A DNA stretch of 50,640 nucleotides. Source: a virus. Under the pieces are notes generated by a model. The model made no database searches, was not told where the DNA came from, and saw only the letters and a program-made list of their open reading frames with translations. Below are positions 36,889-45,524 of the stretch, in pieces (the first letter of the stretch is position 1; every line of letters begins with the position of its first letter). A program made the position numbers and the translations under genes. The DNA is taken from the IMG/VR virus record IMGVR_UViG_3300020394_001687, positions 1 through 50,640 of that record; one strand, 5' to 3'.

Positions 36889-37080
36889 TTATTTTGCTTT
36901 GCGAATTTTTCGCTCTACCTTCGCAAGCATTTCGCCTTGTCTGCGTACCCTGTGATCCCAAGAAGGAATATCTTCGGGCAAAGTGCCATAATCACGAAAG
37001 CGTCCGTTATGAACATAGCTTCCGTTTTGGATGTTGCGTTGAATTTGGCTATTTCTTGTGCATTTTGCAGTTTTACTCAT
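36889..37080 (-). CDS. Small very basic protein
   Basis: A 63-residue protein from ATG 37080 (MSKTAKCTRNSQIQRN), with AAAGGA upstream and an 8-nt overlap with the preceding gene. Rich in Arg/Lys (WDHRVRRQGEMLAKVERKIRKAK), likely nucleic-acid binding by composition only. Confidence 0.6.
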   Translation of the reverse strand: MSKTAKCTRNSQIQRNIQNGSYVHNGRFRDYGTLPEDIPSWDHRVRRQGEMLAKVERKIRKAK

Positions 37081-37288
37081 TATCTTGTCCTTTCGCTTTG
37101 ATTGTCCAATCCGCTTTAGGTGCGGGTACATTGATAAATGGTTGAGGAACATTTTCTTTTTCCACGCCAACTTTATCTGAAATTTGATTCAATAAAGTAA
37201 ATACATTATCAGTAAGATAATCTATCTTCTTGTTCAATTTGAGAATCTCTCTCATTATTGACTTATCTCTATCTGCTTCTTTTGACAT
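37073..37288 (-). CDS. Small coiled-coil protein
   Basis: A 71-residue protein from ATG 37288 (MSKEADRDKSIMREILKLNKK) with a heptad-like N-terminal helix and a Pro-rich end (VPQPFINVPAPKADW). TTGACT and CATACT boxes lie upstream. Function unknown. Confidence 0.6.
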   Translation of the reverse strand: MSKEADRDKSIMREILKLNKKIDYLTDNVFTLLNQISDKVGVEKENVPQPFINVPAPKADWTIKAKGQDNE

Positions 37289-37339
37289 TATTCTTATAGT
37301 ATGACATACATTGTCTGCAAAGTCAAGAAAAAAGTTTTG

Positions 37340-37416
37340 TGGCACGGAAGGTGAGACTCGAACTCACGACATTCTGCTTAGAAGGCAGATGCTCTATCCA
37401 ACTGAGCTACTTCCGC
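37340..37416 (-). tRNA. tRNA-Arg (UCU)
   Basis: A complete 77-nt cloverleaf: acceptor GCGGAAG / CTTCCGT, D-arm AGCTCAGTTGGATAGAGC, anticodon arm TCTGC-CTTCTAA-GCAGA with anticodon TCT, T-arm GTGAG-TTCGAGT-CTCAC, discriminator G and encoded CCA. It reads AGA/AGG codons, which are common in AT-rich phage genes. Confidence 0.97.
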
Positions 37417-37440
37417 AATTTCACAATTTTTTATATACGA

Positions 37441-37845
37441 TTAGCTGAAGTATATGTTGAAATTTTTTGTTTTGATTGTCGGTACTATATTATTTAGCTT
37501 ATTTACTTTCTTATTTGTAGTAAATATAATTGCACCTTTGCTAATTTGTTCAAGTTCATATATATGATTATTTATTTCATACTCACTCATATTTTCATTT
37601 ATTTGGTAAGTTGATAATACAATAGTATATTTCTTATTTGATCCATTTTCGTTTCTTTCTATATTGTATCCTTTATTTGCAAGATAATCAATATCCTTAT
37701 TATTTTTAGCATTATAATCACATATTGTGACATTTTCTTTTTTGAATTCTCGGTCTACCTCAAAGACCGCCCACATATTCTTCCAAAAATCTGATTCAAT
37801 TAACTCGGCAATAGGTTTAGAACTCTTCATTGTCGAGGTTTTCAT
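37441..37845 (-). CDS. Hypothetical Asn/Lys-rich protein
   Basis: A 134-residue protein, AT-driven composition (Asn, Lys, Ile). It overlaps the upstream gene by 29 nt; a later Met (37830) is an alternative start. Pattern of alternating beta and helix (KYTIVLSTYQINE). No family recognised. Confidence 0.65.
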   Translation of the reverse strand: MKTSTMKSSKPIAELIESDFWKNMWAVFEVDREFKKENVTICDYNAKNNKDIDYLANKGYNIERNENGSNKKYTIVLSTYQINENMSEYEINNHIYELEQISKGAIIFTTNKKVNKLNNIVPTIKTKNFNIYFS

Positions 37846-38095
37846 AAGTATCTACATTATTATTTATTATTTGAACTAATGTGTCGAAGATATTACTATA
37901 TTCCCATTTGATTCTTTTCTTTTTTTCTTCTTCGGGTGCATCTGCATCGCACCAAAATATCACATTATTTGCGAATTCTTTTTTCTTATTTTCAAGTAAT
38001 TCTGATTCTTCTATACTAAAATATTGTTTATGTTGATTTTCTATTTCAGTCATCTTTGCTGAAAATGCTTCTAATGATTGCAGGAAATTATACAT
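37817..38095 (-). CDS. Helical hypothetical protein
   Basis: A 92-residue Glu/Lys/Asn-rich helical protein (MYNFLQSLEAFSAKMTEIENQH). It overlaps the upstream gene by 8 nt. Function unknown. Confidence 0.65.
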   Translation of the reverse strand: MYNFLQSLEAFSAKMTEIENQHKQYFSIEESELLENKKKEFANNVIFWCDADAPEEEKKKRIKWEYSNIFDTLVQIINNNVDTYENLDNEEF

Positions 38096-38303
38096 TATTT
38101 GAAAGTTTTGTAATTAGATTTTGCGTTGCCTCTAGTGACCCTTCAAGGTCGTTATTGTTGTCGTGAAGGTGCAATCTGCGTACCTCACACTCTACATTCT
38201 CGAAATCAGAGTCGCTCATGCTCTCTCTAGCGTTAGATAGAAGCATTGCGAGCTTCATTCTCTCGGTCATAATGGTTGCTTTTAGCATTTCTGTATTTTT
38301 CAT
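38088..38303 (-). CDS. Helical hypothetical protein
   Basis: A 71-residue protein (MKNTEMLKATIMTERMKLAML). It heads a three-gene unit that ends just before the tRNA-Arg. Leaderless promoter TTGACT-N17-CATTAT-N6-ATG at 38304-38338. Confidence 0.65.
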   Translation of the reverse strand: MKNTEMLKATIMTERMKLAMLLSNARESMSDSDFENVECEVRRLHLHDNNNDLEGSLEATQNLITKLSNNV

Positions 38304-38338
38304 TCTACTATAATGGCACGAATACTACCGAAAGTCAA
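38304..38338 (-). promoter_or_regulatory. Leaderless promoter TTGACT-N17-CATTAT-N6-ATG
   Basis: Minus strand: TTGACT, 17 nt, CATTAT, AGTAGA, ATG 38303. Confidence 0.75.
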
Positions 38339-39050
38339 CAAAAAAGATTGATTACCTTTGGTTGGCGGCGAAATCGCACGAATTTTTGTATAAAATTAAG
38401 TCTTGTTATTTCGACTTATTTCCCCAAAACCCGCACACGCAAGGAAATCCGTGTTCATTTCTCTCGCATGATTGTTCATTATTTGAAGTTTCTTTATTTG
38501 AACTTTTATTATTTGCAATTTCTTCTTTTGCAACTGCAACAATGCGAAGCGACAACCTAATGCAAAAACGAATAAAATTAAGCATGGCATCAATTATGTT
38601 TTTTATTATTTTCATTTTTCTTTTTCTTTATTTGATGTTAGTAATATATATTATATAGGAATAGAATACAAAGTATAAAAAATTGCGGTAAATATATTGT
38701 TGATTATATTTTATGTAATTATAAATGAAATTAGCGGTGGGGTTAATTGAAAGAGAAAAGTCGTGGACTATGTAAAATCGGTAATGTATTATTTATCTTG
38801 ATTATATTATATCTTATATTTGTATATATATTATTGTTATTATATGTAATATATGTATTACGCTTATTGTTATGTTGATATAGTTTGAAATACAAAAGTA
38901 AAAATCATTTGAAATTACGCAATTTGAACAGGAACACCGCAATTCTCAATCTTATGCAAAATCATTTGTAATTATATTTGAATTATATTTGAGTTTATTT
39001 CGCTTCGATCAGTATAAATAATTTTCTATGAATAAAATGAAAAGAAAATT
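38339..39050. other. Long AT-rich intergenic region
   Basis: About 710 nt between two minus-strand blocks with no well-supported gene. Near 38365 a degenerate relative of the GC palindrome appears (GGCGAAATCGCACGAATTTTT). The rest is A/T-rich with TATATTATAT runs (38645-38900) and a TATAAATA at about 39013 on the plus strand. Candidate origin or regulatory region; nothing specific proves it. Confidence 0.4.
38406..38615 (-). CDS. Possible small protein in AT-rich region
   Basis: A 69-residue frame: amphipathic N-terminus (MKIIKNIIDAMLNFIRFCIRL), polar NKSSNKETSNN stretch, then CERNEHGFPCVCGFWG with three Cys. No ribosome site or promoter is evident, so it may be a chance frame. Confidence 0.25.
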   Translation of the reverse strand: MKIIKNIIDAMLNFIRFCIRLSLRIVAVAKEEIANNKSSNKETSNNEQSCERNEHGFPCVCGFWGNKSK

Positions 39051-39467
39051 TTATTTACTTACTTTCCATTCATTGCTATTTCCTTCCTTCCATTCTCCAT
39101 ATAAATGTGAGTATTGTAAATCGGAATTATTTGACTCGTTATTTGCTGAAAAGAAATCTGAAAAGCTCACTTGAAATGAATCTTGCTCGGAAATATCACT
39201 CAAAGTTTCTCTCATAAATAAGAATCTTAATCCGCATGAAAGCCTCAGACGAAAATAAGAAAAATAATTTTTATAATCATGGGGTTTATTATTTGACCAA
39301 AAAAAATGTGGAAGAACTCCGCACCAAATATTTCTTGAGATCGCACAAACTCGATAATATCCATGAGTTGCACAAAGTAAGAAGATAAATGATGCGAGAG
39401 TCCAACCGACATAAAAAGTGAGGACAGAAACGGCAAGAAACCCCAACCTCGCTAAGAACTGCCCCAC
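39051..39467 (-). CDS. Membrane protein
   Basis: A 138-residue protein with a hydrophobic N-terminal region (residues ~5-34: ARLGFLAVSVLTFYVGWT, LASFIFLLCA) forming one or two membrane helices and a soluble C-terminal part rich in Ser/Asn. GTG start at 39467, 7 nt after the preceding stop. It is downstream of rIIB in the same unit, so a membrane partner is possible. Confidence 0.5.
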   Translation of the reverse strand: MGQFLARLGFLAVSVLTFYVGWTLASFIFLLCATHGYYRVCAISRNIWCGVLPHFFWSNNKPHDYKNYFSYFRLRLSCGLRFLFMRETLSDISEQDSFQVSFSDFFSANNESNNSDLQYSHLYGEWKEGNSNEWKVSK

Positions 39468-39473
39468 TTGATA

Positions 39474-39728
39474 TTAAGAAATAAGATTGATAAGGGAGTC
39501 GTGAATAAGATGCCTAGTCTTATGATCTAGGATTCTACCCTCTTCATCCGAAGGAAGTTCGCTAAGAACTTCTGCAAAATCAAGATCAAGAACCTCGCAA
39601 ATTGACGCTACCTTACGATAAATCCCAATTTCTCTATACTTTAGTATAGCCCAAACTGCATCAACTTGTGCGTCAGTTGCACTAGAAAGCGAATTTGAGA
39701 TACTGAATGTTTCTACTTGTGTTTCCAT
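39474..39728 (-). CDS. Small acidic helical protein downstream of rIIB
   Basis: An 84-residue helical protein (SSATDAQVDAVWAILKYREIG, DLDFAEVLSELPSDEEG) with GAAAGG and an A-rich AAAAAAATTATG start region. 23 nt after rIIB. Function unknown. Confidence 0.65.
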   Translation of the reverse strand: METQVETFSISNSLSSATDAQVDAVWAILKYREIGIYRKVASICEVLDLDFAEVLSELPSDEEGRILDHKTRHLIHDSLINLIS

Positions 39729-39750
39729 AATTTTTTTACCTTTCTATAAA

Positions 39751-40812
39751 TTATTCTACGATTTTTGACTGAGAAAATGGTACTTCATCTTCTGTATAAA
39801 CTGAATACCCCAAATCCTCTGCAATTTCTGCGATTTCTGAACAAGTGATCTTCTCTCCTTTGAGTCTACTCTGCACTTGCTTGAGTGTAGGAGTCGAGCC
39901 TTCATCAAAACGATTTTCAATGTAATTGCGAATCATCAAGCGAACACTATCGTCTTCCCAAGAATCATCATCCATTCCATCCTCGTTCTCGATTTCGTAA
40001 TCATCATTTGATCCATAGATAGGCTTATTAGCCTCATAGACCGCCTTATCAAGCTCTTTGCGAGAGTCGGTAATGTCTGCCACTACCTTGTACTTGCAAA
40101 CCCTTAGCTTCTGAAAGTTACAATCAGTAGGAACGGAAACTGCATCTTGCGGATCGAACTCAACAAGAAGCAGTCTTCCCCCATTTCCCGCCCATTCGTT
40201 CGCATAATCATACGAACCAACATGAAGTCCGAAAGAACAATGATTGTCCTTGTTGTCATCCACGCTTCTGCGTTGAACTTCGATGGTTTCTCCTACTCCA
40301 TTGAAAATCTGATGTCGTTCGTTGGTCTGACCTTGCTTGACAATGGTATCTGCATTACCTGTGGTTGACCAAAAATCGGATTGAACTCCCTTGTACCCTA
40401 GCACATTCCCTTCGGGAGTGATTGGAAGCGACTTGTATCCAAGAAAAGTATAAAGCTCGCTAACAGAATTGGAAGAAGGATTCTCCATAAGTCTGCTAAT
40501 GTATTTGGTGATAGGGGTCGAGTCCTTCATGCCACTACGCAACATCTCCAAGAGCTTGTCTACGACAACTCCATGCAAACGATGCTTGCCCTTGTAGTAA
40601 ACAACTTCGTCACGAATTTCTACATCGCCCTCTACGAAATCTTCTACTGCTTTGGCAATGTCTAGTAGCGAACCAACATCCTCATAACGAGCATCAAGTA
40701 ATGCTTGCTTTACCGCAGAGAAATTTGCATTGTCTTTTCTTATCGTATAAGGCTTTCCTTCCCAAAAGATGGTTATGGAATCCTCGCTCATGTTATATGG
40801 TACTTTAGTCAT
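39751..40812 (-). CDS. rIIB: rIIB-like protein
   Basis: A 353-residue protein following rIIA in the T4 order. N-terminal part (ITIFWEGKPYTIRKDNANFSAVKQALLDARYEDV) and the core (NPSSNSVSELYTFLGYKSLPITPEGNVLGYKGV, NHCSFGLHVGSYDYANEW, LLLVEFDPQDAVSVP) match rIIB-type proteins. In T4, rIIA and rIIB act at the membrane in lysis inhibition and protect against RexAB exclusion. The C-terminal ~60 residues look like a small helix-turn-helix (LKQVQSRLKGEKITCSEIAEIAEDLGY). Confidence 0.85.
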   Translation of the reverse strand: MTKVPYNMSEDSITIFWEGKPYTIRKDNANFSAVKQALLDARYEDVGSLLDIAKAVEDFVEGDVEIRDEVVYYKGKHRLHGVVVDKLLEMLRSGMKDSTPITKYISRLMENPSSNSVSELYTFLGYKSLPITPEGNVLGYKGVQSDFWSTTGNADTIVKQGQTNERHQIFNGVGETIEVQRRSVDDNKDNHCSFGLHVGSYDYANEWAGNGGRLLLVEFDPQDAVSVPTDCNFQKLRVCKYKVVADITDSRKELDKAVYEANKPIYGSNDDYEIENEDGMDDDSWEDDSVRLMIRNYIENRFDEGSTPTLKQVQSRLKGEKITCSEIAEIAEDLGYSVYTEDEVPFSQSKIVE

Positions 40813-40879
40813 TTTTCAATCTTTCTAGTTTGTTTTTCAATTTAGTATTTGTATATTATCGTTTATATTCCATGAAATG

Positions 40880-43114
40880 TCAAGCATTTTTATCGACTAA
40901 CTTGATATAATCAGAGATATTCTTACCGAAGTCGTTATCATTCATGTTGGTATAGTAAGAAATCTGATTTGAGATATTGACCAACAGAGGGTACTTAACA
41001 CAAATTTCTTTGCAATCAGCGTCAAGCATCTCCGAAGTGTACTCGACAGGAGCGAGTTTTTCAACCTCTTTCGCATGATGCAACTCTGCAACTGAAAGTA
41101 ATAATGCGTTGTAAGAAGTGTTTGCGTCTGCAATCTTGCAAGCCTTGTACTGAGCAAATAGCTCAAGAAGAGGATGCTTGGAGTCTAAATCCATGCTTGC
41201 GAACAAGTTGTCATTAGTTAGAACACTTCCTAGTTTAGTCCAATAATCTGACTTATGGGCATTGTTCTGAATCTCTCTAGTCTTCCGAGCCTTCTTGATG
41301 TCTCCAATATGCTCCTTGCAGTATTCGATAGAAATTTCTTTCATGTAATCGTAGAACTCTATCCATTCTGCTTTGTCCAACTTTTTGACATCCTTATTGC
41401 GAACACCATACACAACGAGTTCTTCGTTATGCTTCTTAACTGCACTAACTTTTTGATGCAGTTGGTCTAAGCTATCTTGATGGTCTGTAAGTTTGTAAGC
41501 AGTAATCGCTACATAAACCTTTTTCTTATTGTCTGAAAAATCAAGTTCATCTAACTTCTTGTCTACATTGACCCAAAAATCTGCGTTCCTGTTTCCCCAA
41601 CTACTCTGTTTGTCAAACAGAAACAAAGGTACACTCGCACGACTTTCTCCACTCGACCTAGTGCCTTGTTGGAGTTTCGCTTTTTCAACTTTGACAAAGC
41701 TAACTTTATTTTTAGGTAAAATTAAGTCAAACTCCCAAGTATCCTTTATGTAATCTTCTGCTTCTTGGTCTTTAGCCTCAACGGAATAGATTACATCTAC
41801 ATCAGAATTCTCCTTAAATAAAGTTCTTGCTCTAAGCGAGAGTCCGTATTTTGGAGCATCTTGAATAACTAGCAACGCATCTACATGACAATTAACCCTT
41901 GACACACTTGTTGTCTGAATTTTGTAGCCATCCGTAGCATTTGAGTCATCTCTTTTCCGATACTCCTTAATAATAAGGTTTTCGTGCATACCATAAGGTC
42001 TGTCAAAGGTCAAGCTATTAATTTTTGTACCTTGCCATGAGAAGCTATTCCTAAACACATTTTGTAATGTATATGGAATTGCGTTCATTACTTGTGCATA
42101 CTTGCATTTAGCATCCCACAAGTCTTCTGCTCCCTCAAGACGCTCTTTCGCAATCTCTTCGATTTCAGACTTGACAACACGCAAGCGTTCAAGAATCTTC
42201 TTCTGAGTTGGTTTGTTGTACTCTAGTGATTCTCTGCTATGATGAAGTTTCAAGTCTCCAATAGAGAATTGAACATAAAATCCTGTCGATTGAACTAGGT
42301 CACGCAATGCCTCTCCATCTTCACAATCAAAATTGAGTGCTGAAGAATCTAAAGGATACGCAACTCTACCCATAATTGCATACGATTGATTGCCATAGTT
42401 ATGCCCATAGCCATAATATCTGTTGTTCTTTTGTTCGACAAAGAACCAATCTTTGCCTTCTAGGGCTTTTGCATAGGTTGGGAAGAATTCTTCTTCGTCT
42501 ATACCCTTAAATTCGGGAAGTTCATCTGTTGGAAAGACTTTGAAGAAGGAACGAATCTCTTCTTTGAACTTGTCTACATCACTATCTGCAACTGCAACCT
42601 CTACGCATAAGCCTGTTGGCTCATTGCTTGGTTCTTCATGCAACTTAGAAATCTTGGTATCATCGTCATCATTGACATAAATATCGTATGAAGTCTTCTT
42701 TCCACCATGATAAGATACACAAGTAAAGTTGTTTCCATAAGAAAGTGGAGCAAACTTACCTATGCCAAATGCACCAATATAATTGTTTGAATCTCTCTTA
42801 GTTGACTTGCCATACTTGGAGTATAATCCAAATACATCTTCTTGCGATAAACCACCACCAAAGTCTCTTACTGAGAAAACAGGATTGAAGGAAGATGGAA
42901 CTTTTACGATTGCTCGTTTCTTTGTTCCTGCTTCTAGGTTAGCGTCAAGTGCGTTAGCAGTAATCTCACGAATAACTGCAAGTATAGGTTTGGAATAGTT
43001 GTTTCGTAGCAACGATGCTACATAACGCATATCTTCTGCATCAATAGTGCATTTGACTTCATCAAAGTCGTGCGATTGAACTATCCTTTTGGTTTTATCT
43101 TGTGCAATAATCAT
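40880..43114 (-). CDS. rIIA: rIIA-like protein with GHKL ATPase domain
   Basis: A 744-residue protein close to T4 rIIA length. The GHKL (Hsp90/histidine-kinase) fold is clear: REITANALDAN (residues ~49-59), VRDFGGGLS (82-90) and YIGAFGIGKFAPLSYG (112-127). It probably binds ATP and works with rIIB in membrane-linked lysis control. TTGACA-N17-ATAATT lies upstream, with a ~40-nt A-rich leader lacking a clear ribosome site, similar to the leader of the DUF932 gene. Confidence 0.9.
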   Translation of the reverse strand: MIIAQDKTKRIVQSHDFDEVKCTIDAEDMRYVASLLRNNYSKPILAVIREITANALDANLEAGTKKRAIVKVPSSFNPVFSVRDFGGGLSQEDVFGLYSKYGKSTKRDSNNYIGAFGIGKFAPLSYGNNFTCVSYHGGKKTSYDIYVNDDDDTKISKLHEEPSNEPTGLCVEVAVADSDVDKFKEEIRSFFKVFPTDELPEFKGIDEEEFFPTYAKALEGKDWFFVEQKNNRYYGYGHNYGNQSYAIMGRVAYPLDSSALNFDCEDGEALRDLVQSTGFYVQFSIGDLKLHHSRESLEYNKPTQKKILERLRVVKSEIEEIAKERLEGAEDLWDAKCKYAQVMNAIPYTLQNVFRNSFSWQGTKINSLTFDRPYGMHENLIIKEYRKRDDSNATDGYKIQTTSVSRVNCHVDALLVIQDAPKYGLSLRARTLFKENSDVDVIYSVEAKDQEAEDYIKDTWEFDLILPKNKVSFVKVEKAKLQQGTRSSGESRASVPLFLFDKQSSWGNRNADFWVNVDKKLDELDFSDNKKKVYVAITAYKLTDHQDSLDQLHQKVSAVKKHNEELVVYGVRNKDVKKLDKAEWIEFYDYMKEISIEYCKEHIGDIKKARKTREIQNNAHKSDYWTKLGSVLTNDNLFASMDLDSKHPLLELFAQYKACKIADANTSYNALLLSVAELHHAKEVEKLAPVEYTSEMLDADCKEICVKYPLLVNISNQISYYTNMNDNDFGKNISDYIKLVDKNA

Positions 43115-43165
43115 AATTTTTTTCTTTTGGGTTTTATCTGATTGTTATTCCATAATTATGGCACA

Positions 43166-43693
43166 CTAGGCAACCATTGTCAACACTTTTTTTTGTTTTA
43201 GTTCTAAGATTCTAGTAGCCAAGAAGTTACGGACTTCATAGATGATGTCAATTTGCTCTTGGCAAACTCTAGGGTCTTCCGCTCCAAAGTTATGAAATTC
43301 AATAGCGTAACCTTCTTCGTTTGGTTTTGGATTTCCAACAGGAGTAGTTACCCAATTTCCACTTGCGTCTCTGCCGTATTTTATCTGTTGATGGGTTGAA
43401 TAGAGATAAACAAGATTATCAAAGTGAGACTGATATGCGAGCCTTGCTTGATTTGATCTACTTCTTAATGAACTACGATCATAAATATTGATCTCTGCAT
43501 TAGGATAATCGTTTTTTGTATTATTTAGTTTTACAAAAACTCCTTTATCATATTCAGAGTAGAAGTCTCCTTTATTTTTGTATGAAACTATATCAATTTC
43601 ATCTTCTAATCCTTTGGTGAGTATATTACTTTTGAAATGAATATCACTTGGTGAGAATCTATTCCAATTTACTTTTGCATATTTGAAGTACAT
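43166..43693 (-). CDS. Hypothetical protein upstream of rIIA
   Basis: A 175-residue protein (MYFKYAKVNWNRFSPSDIHF). It is beta-rich at first (GVFVKLNNTKNDYPNAEINIYD), then helical at the end. The rIIA promoter overlaps its last codons. AAAGGAAA ribosome site. No family recognised. Confidence 0.7.
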   Translation of the reverse strand: MYFKYAKVNWNRFSPSDIHFKSNILTKGLEDEIDIVSYKNKGDFYSEYDKGVFVKLNNTKNDYPNAEINIYDRSSLRSRSNQARLAYQSHFDNLVYLYSTHQQIKYGRDASGNWVTTPVGNPKPNEEGYAIEFHNFGAEDPRVCQEQIDIIYEVRNFLATRILELKQKKVLTMVA

Positions 43694-43722
43694 AATGTGT
43701 GTTTCCTTTGTTATAATTACAC

Positions 43723-43920
43723 TTAATAGTGTTTGTATTTATCTGAATATGTGCCTATTCCGCAGAACATTGCACAAAATAAAGTTGGTATCGAAAACCA
43801 ACTGCCGTTGACTGCGAAGAATACTGCAAAGCAGACATTCATTACGCAAGCCAATAGCACAAGTTTTCCTCTTGAATTAAGACTATTCCACGGACGCATC
43901 GGGATTCCAATAGATGTCAT
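43723..43920 (-). CDS. Small two-helix membrane protein
   Basis: A 65-residue protein with two transmembrane segments (LVLLACVMNVCFAVFFAV and IPTLFCAMFCGIGTY). It overlaps the upstream gene by 38 nt. Function unknown. Confidence 0.55.
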   Translation of the reverse strand: MTSIGIPMRPWNSLNSRGKLVLLACVMNVCFAVFFAVNGSWFSIPTLFCAMFCGIGTYSDKYKHY

Positions 43921-44053
43921 CGTTCAGAAACAACTGAACCTCATTGCCTACTTCGACATCATATCCTATATGCTCTCCTTCTAGTACAATGGAATCATCT
44001 GCTTTATAAAAAAATTCTGCTTCTTTGCTTGCGAACATTTCTTCTACTTTCAT
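43883..44053 (-). CDS. Small acidic protein
   Basis: A 56-residue protein (MKVEEMFASKEAEFFYKADD), beta/acidic, starting 2 nt after the stop of 44056-44190. The sequence GEHIGYDVEVGNEVQLFL suggests a small barrel. Function unknown. Confidence 0.6.
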   Translation of the reverse strand: MKVEEMFASKEAEFFYKADDSIVLEGEHIGYDVEVGNEVQLFLNDDIYWNPDASVE

Positions 44054-44055
44054 AT

Positions 44056-44190
44056 TTATTTATTCCTAATAATTTGTGCGATTAACATTAGAGCTTCCGT
44101 TTGTCTTTCAACTGCGGAAATAAGTTTATCTAGTTTTTCGTTTAGTTTACTTTCCTTTTTCAAGGAATCTATTGTGCTTTCTTGATTCAT
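44056..44190 (-). CDS. 44-residue helical protein
   Basis: MNQESTIDSLKKESKLNEKL..., fully helical and amphipathic. ATG 44190 is chosen because TTGACA-N17-ATAATG-N6-ATG upstream has the exact leaderless spacing; an in-frame ATG three codons earlier lies inside that promoter. Confidence 0.6.
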   Translation of the reverse strand: MNQESTIDSLKKESKLNEKLDKLISAVERQTEALMLIAQIIRNK

Positions 44191-44225
44191 AACATCCATT
44201 ATGACAAGCTATTTGATATTGTCAA
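44191..44225 (-). promoter_or_regulatory. Leaderless promoter TTGACA-N17-ATAATG-N6-ATG
   Basis: Minus strand: TTGACA (44220-44225), 17 nt, ATAATG (44197-44202), GATGTT, ATG 44190. Confidence 0.75.
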
Positions 44226-44491
44226 GACTTTTTTATTGGATTATTGGTATTTTGTCGAATAACCCCTTCAATAGAGGAATAACCTTTTTCTTCTTCCTCT
44301 TCGCCAAAGATCAAATTCCATTCTTCAACGATTTCATTATCGGGAATATTTTCCAAACCTTCATATCCATCCATTAGTAACTCAATAACATGAGAGGTAG
44401 TCATGTTCATTGCTTCTGCCTCTGCAATGTCATACCTCATGTCATCAATGCTTGGTTCTTCGTCTCTTGATTGTCGTTCTGTTGTTCTCAT
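44222..44491 (-). CDS. Small acidic protein
   Basis: An 89-residue Glu/Asp-rich protein from ATG 44491 (MRTTERQSRDEEPSIDDM) with GGAAGG upstream. The middle is helical (IAEAEAMNMTTSHVIELLMDG). Function unknown. Confidence 0.65.
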   Translation of the reverse strand: MRTTERQSRDEEPSIDDMRYDIAEAEAMNMTTSHVIELLMDGYEGLENIPDNEIVEEWNLIFGEEEEEKGYSSIEGVIRQNTNNPIKKS

Positions 44492-44493
44492 AA

Positions 44494-44706
44494 TTAATCT
44501 TCCTTCCATATTTCATCGAATCCAATTAATGCTTCGGTATCTCCACCAATGTAGTCTCCATCGAATCCGTTTTTATTTTCAACTATAATTGCTCCTCTTC
44601 TTTGAATCTCTTTTACTCTTCCAATTTGTTCAATGTCGCATTTGAATCCTACCCAATCACCGACATTTACTTCAAACTCTTCGTCCCATTTATTTTTTAT
44701 CTTCAT
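44494..44706 (-). CDS. Small beta-barrel-like protein
   Basis: A 70-residue protein from ATG 44706 (ATGA overlap). FEVNVGDWVGFKCDIEQIGRVKEIQ is a KOW/SH3-like pattern. Possible nucleic-acid-binding fold; role unknown. Confidence 0.65.
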   Translation of the reverse strand: MKIKNKWDEEFEVNVGDWVGFKCDIEQIGRVKEIQRRGAIIVENKNGFDGDYIGGDTEALIGFDEIWKED

Positions 44707-44885
44707 AAATCCCATTCTCCCGCAACAATATTATCTATATCTTGCATCGCCTTATCATAGGCGGTGCTTTCGCTAGTATCATCACATTCATCATCATAAA
44801 GTTCAAGTACATCTTGAGCATGATGTCTAGGTATTTGACCTCGCTCAACTAACTCTCTTAAATGTTCAATTAGATATGCTCTCAT
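44703..44885 (-). CDS. Small acidic helical protein
   Basis: A 60-residue protein (MRAYLIEHLRELVERGQIPRH) with acidic second half. GAGGAA ribosome site. Part of a five-gene overlapping unit. Function unknown. Confidence 0.65.
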   Translation of the reverse strand: MRAYLIEHLRELVERGQIPRHHAQDVLELYDDECDDTSESTAYDKAMQDIDNIVAGEWDL

Positions 44886-44891
44886 AATAAT

Positions 44892-45059
44892 TTATTCCTC
44901 TCCGTAATCTTTGAAAAGATGTAATGTAATTGTTACATTCTCATCTTCACTTGTATTGAATGTCCATGTGAACTCCTTATCTTCATGTAAAATTTCTTGC
45001 AGTTCTTCTTCTGTAAGAGGTACTGCAACACTATAACAATTATCTACTACATTATTCAT
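44892..45059 (-). CDS. Small acidic protein
   Basis: A 55-residue protein (MNNVVDNCYSVAVPLTEEEL...), with helix then beta (FTWTFNTSEDENVTITLHLF). It overlaps the upstream stop by 8 nt and ends 7 nt before the next ATG, so it is clearly part of the unit. Confidence 0.6.
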   Translation of the reverse strand: MNNVVDNCYSVAVPLTEEELQEILHEDKEFTWTFNTSEDENVTITLHLFKDYGEE

Positions 45060-45267
45060 CTTCATTATCTTCTGCGGTGGCTACAATCAATAGCTTGACA
45101 TCTTTACCTTCACCTGTCAAGCCTAAAGTTTTTACAACTTCTCCGAAAATTTTTCCATCTTCGGGAGTAATGCTAATCCAAGCACAATTTTGTGTGCCAT
45201 CATCGGTTGTGTAAACATCCCAATTATATTCAAGCAGTCGAGCTTTTTGATATTTAGTCAACTTCAT
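45052..45267 (-). CDS. Small hypothetical protein
   Basis: A 71-residue protein from ATG 45267 (MKLTKYQKARLLEYNWDVY), a pattern (YNWDVYTTDDG...WISITPEDGKIFGEVVKTLG) seen in several phage hypotheticals. Overlaps both neighbours. Confidence 0.65.
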   Translation of the reverse strand: MKLTKYQKARLLEYNWDVYTTDDGTQNCAWISITPEDGKIFGEVVKTLGLTGEGKDVKLLIVATAEDNEDE

Positions 45268-45424
45268 TTTCAAAATGATCCCAAGGGAATCCTTCTATCT
45301 GATCTAAAACTTCATTCAAGCAACTTAGCTCAAGAATGTAATTATGTTCATCTTCTTGCGTTGCTCCATGTGCATTTGCACAAAACTCCATACGCTCATA
45401 TATTTTATCTATTATTTCTTGCAT
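45254..45424 (-). CDS. Small acidic helical protein
   Basis: A 56-residue protein from ATG 45424 (MQEIIDKIYERMEFCANAHG). TTGACA-N17-ATACTT drives it with ~45 nt leader and an AAAGGA site. It heads the unit running to 44222. Confidence 0.6.
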   Translation of the reverse strand: MQEIIDKIYERMEFCANAHGATQEDEHNYILELSCLNEVLDQIEGFPWDHFENEVD

Positions 45425-45524
45425 GATTATTTTATTCCTTTTTGAATTGTTATAAGTCAAGTATGACAGGTGTTAGCTAAATGTCAACACTTTTTTTTCA
45501 AAAACTGCCGAAGCCTTATAAACA

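Noticed and set aside
38276-38658. Plus-strand hydrophobic frames in the AT-rich gap
   Set aside because: Low-complexity Phe/Leu/Tyr-rich translations of A/T-rich DNA without start signals.
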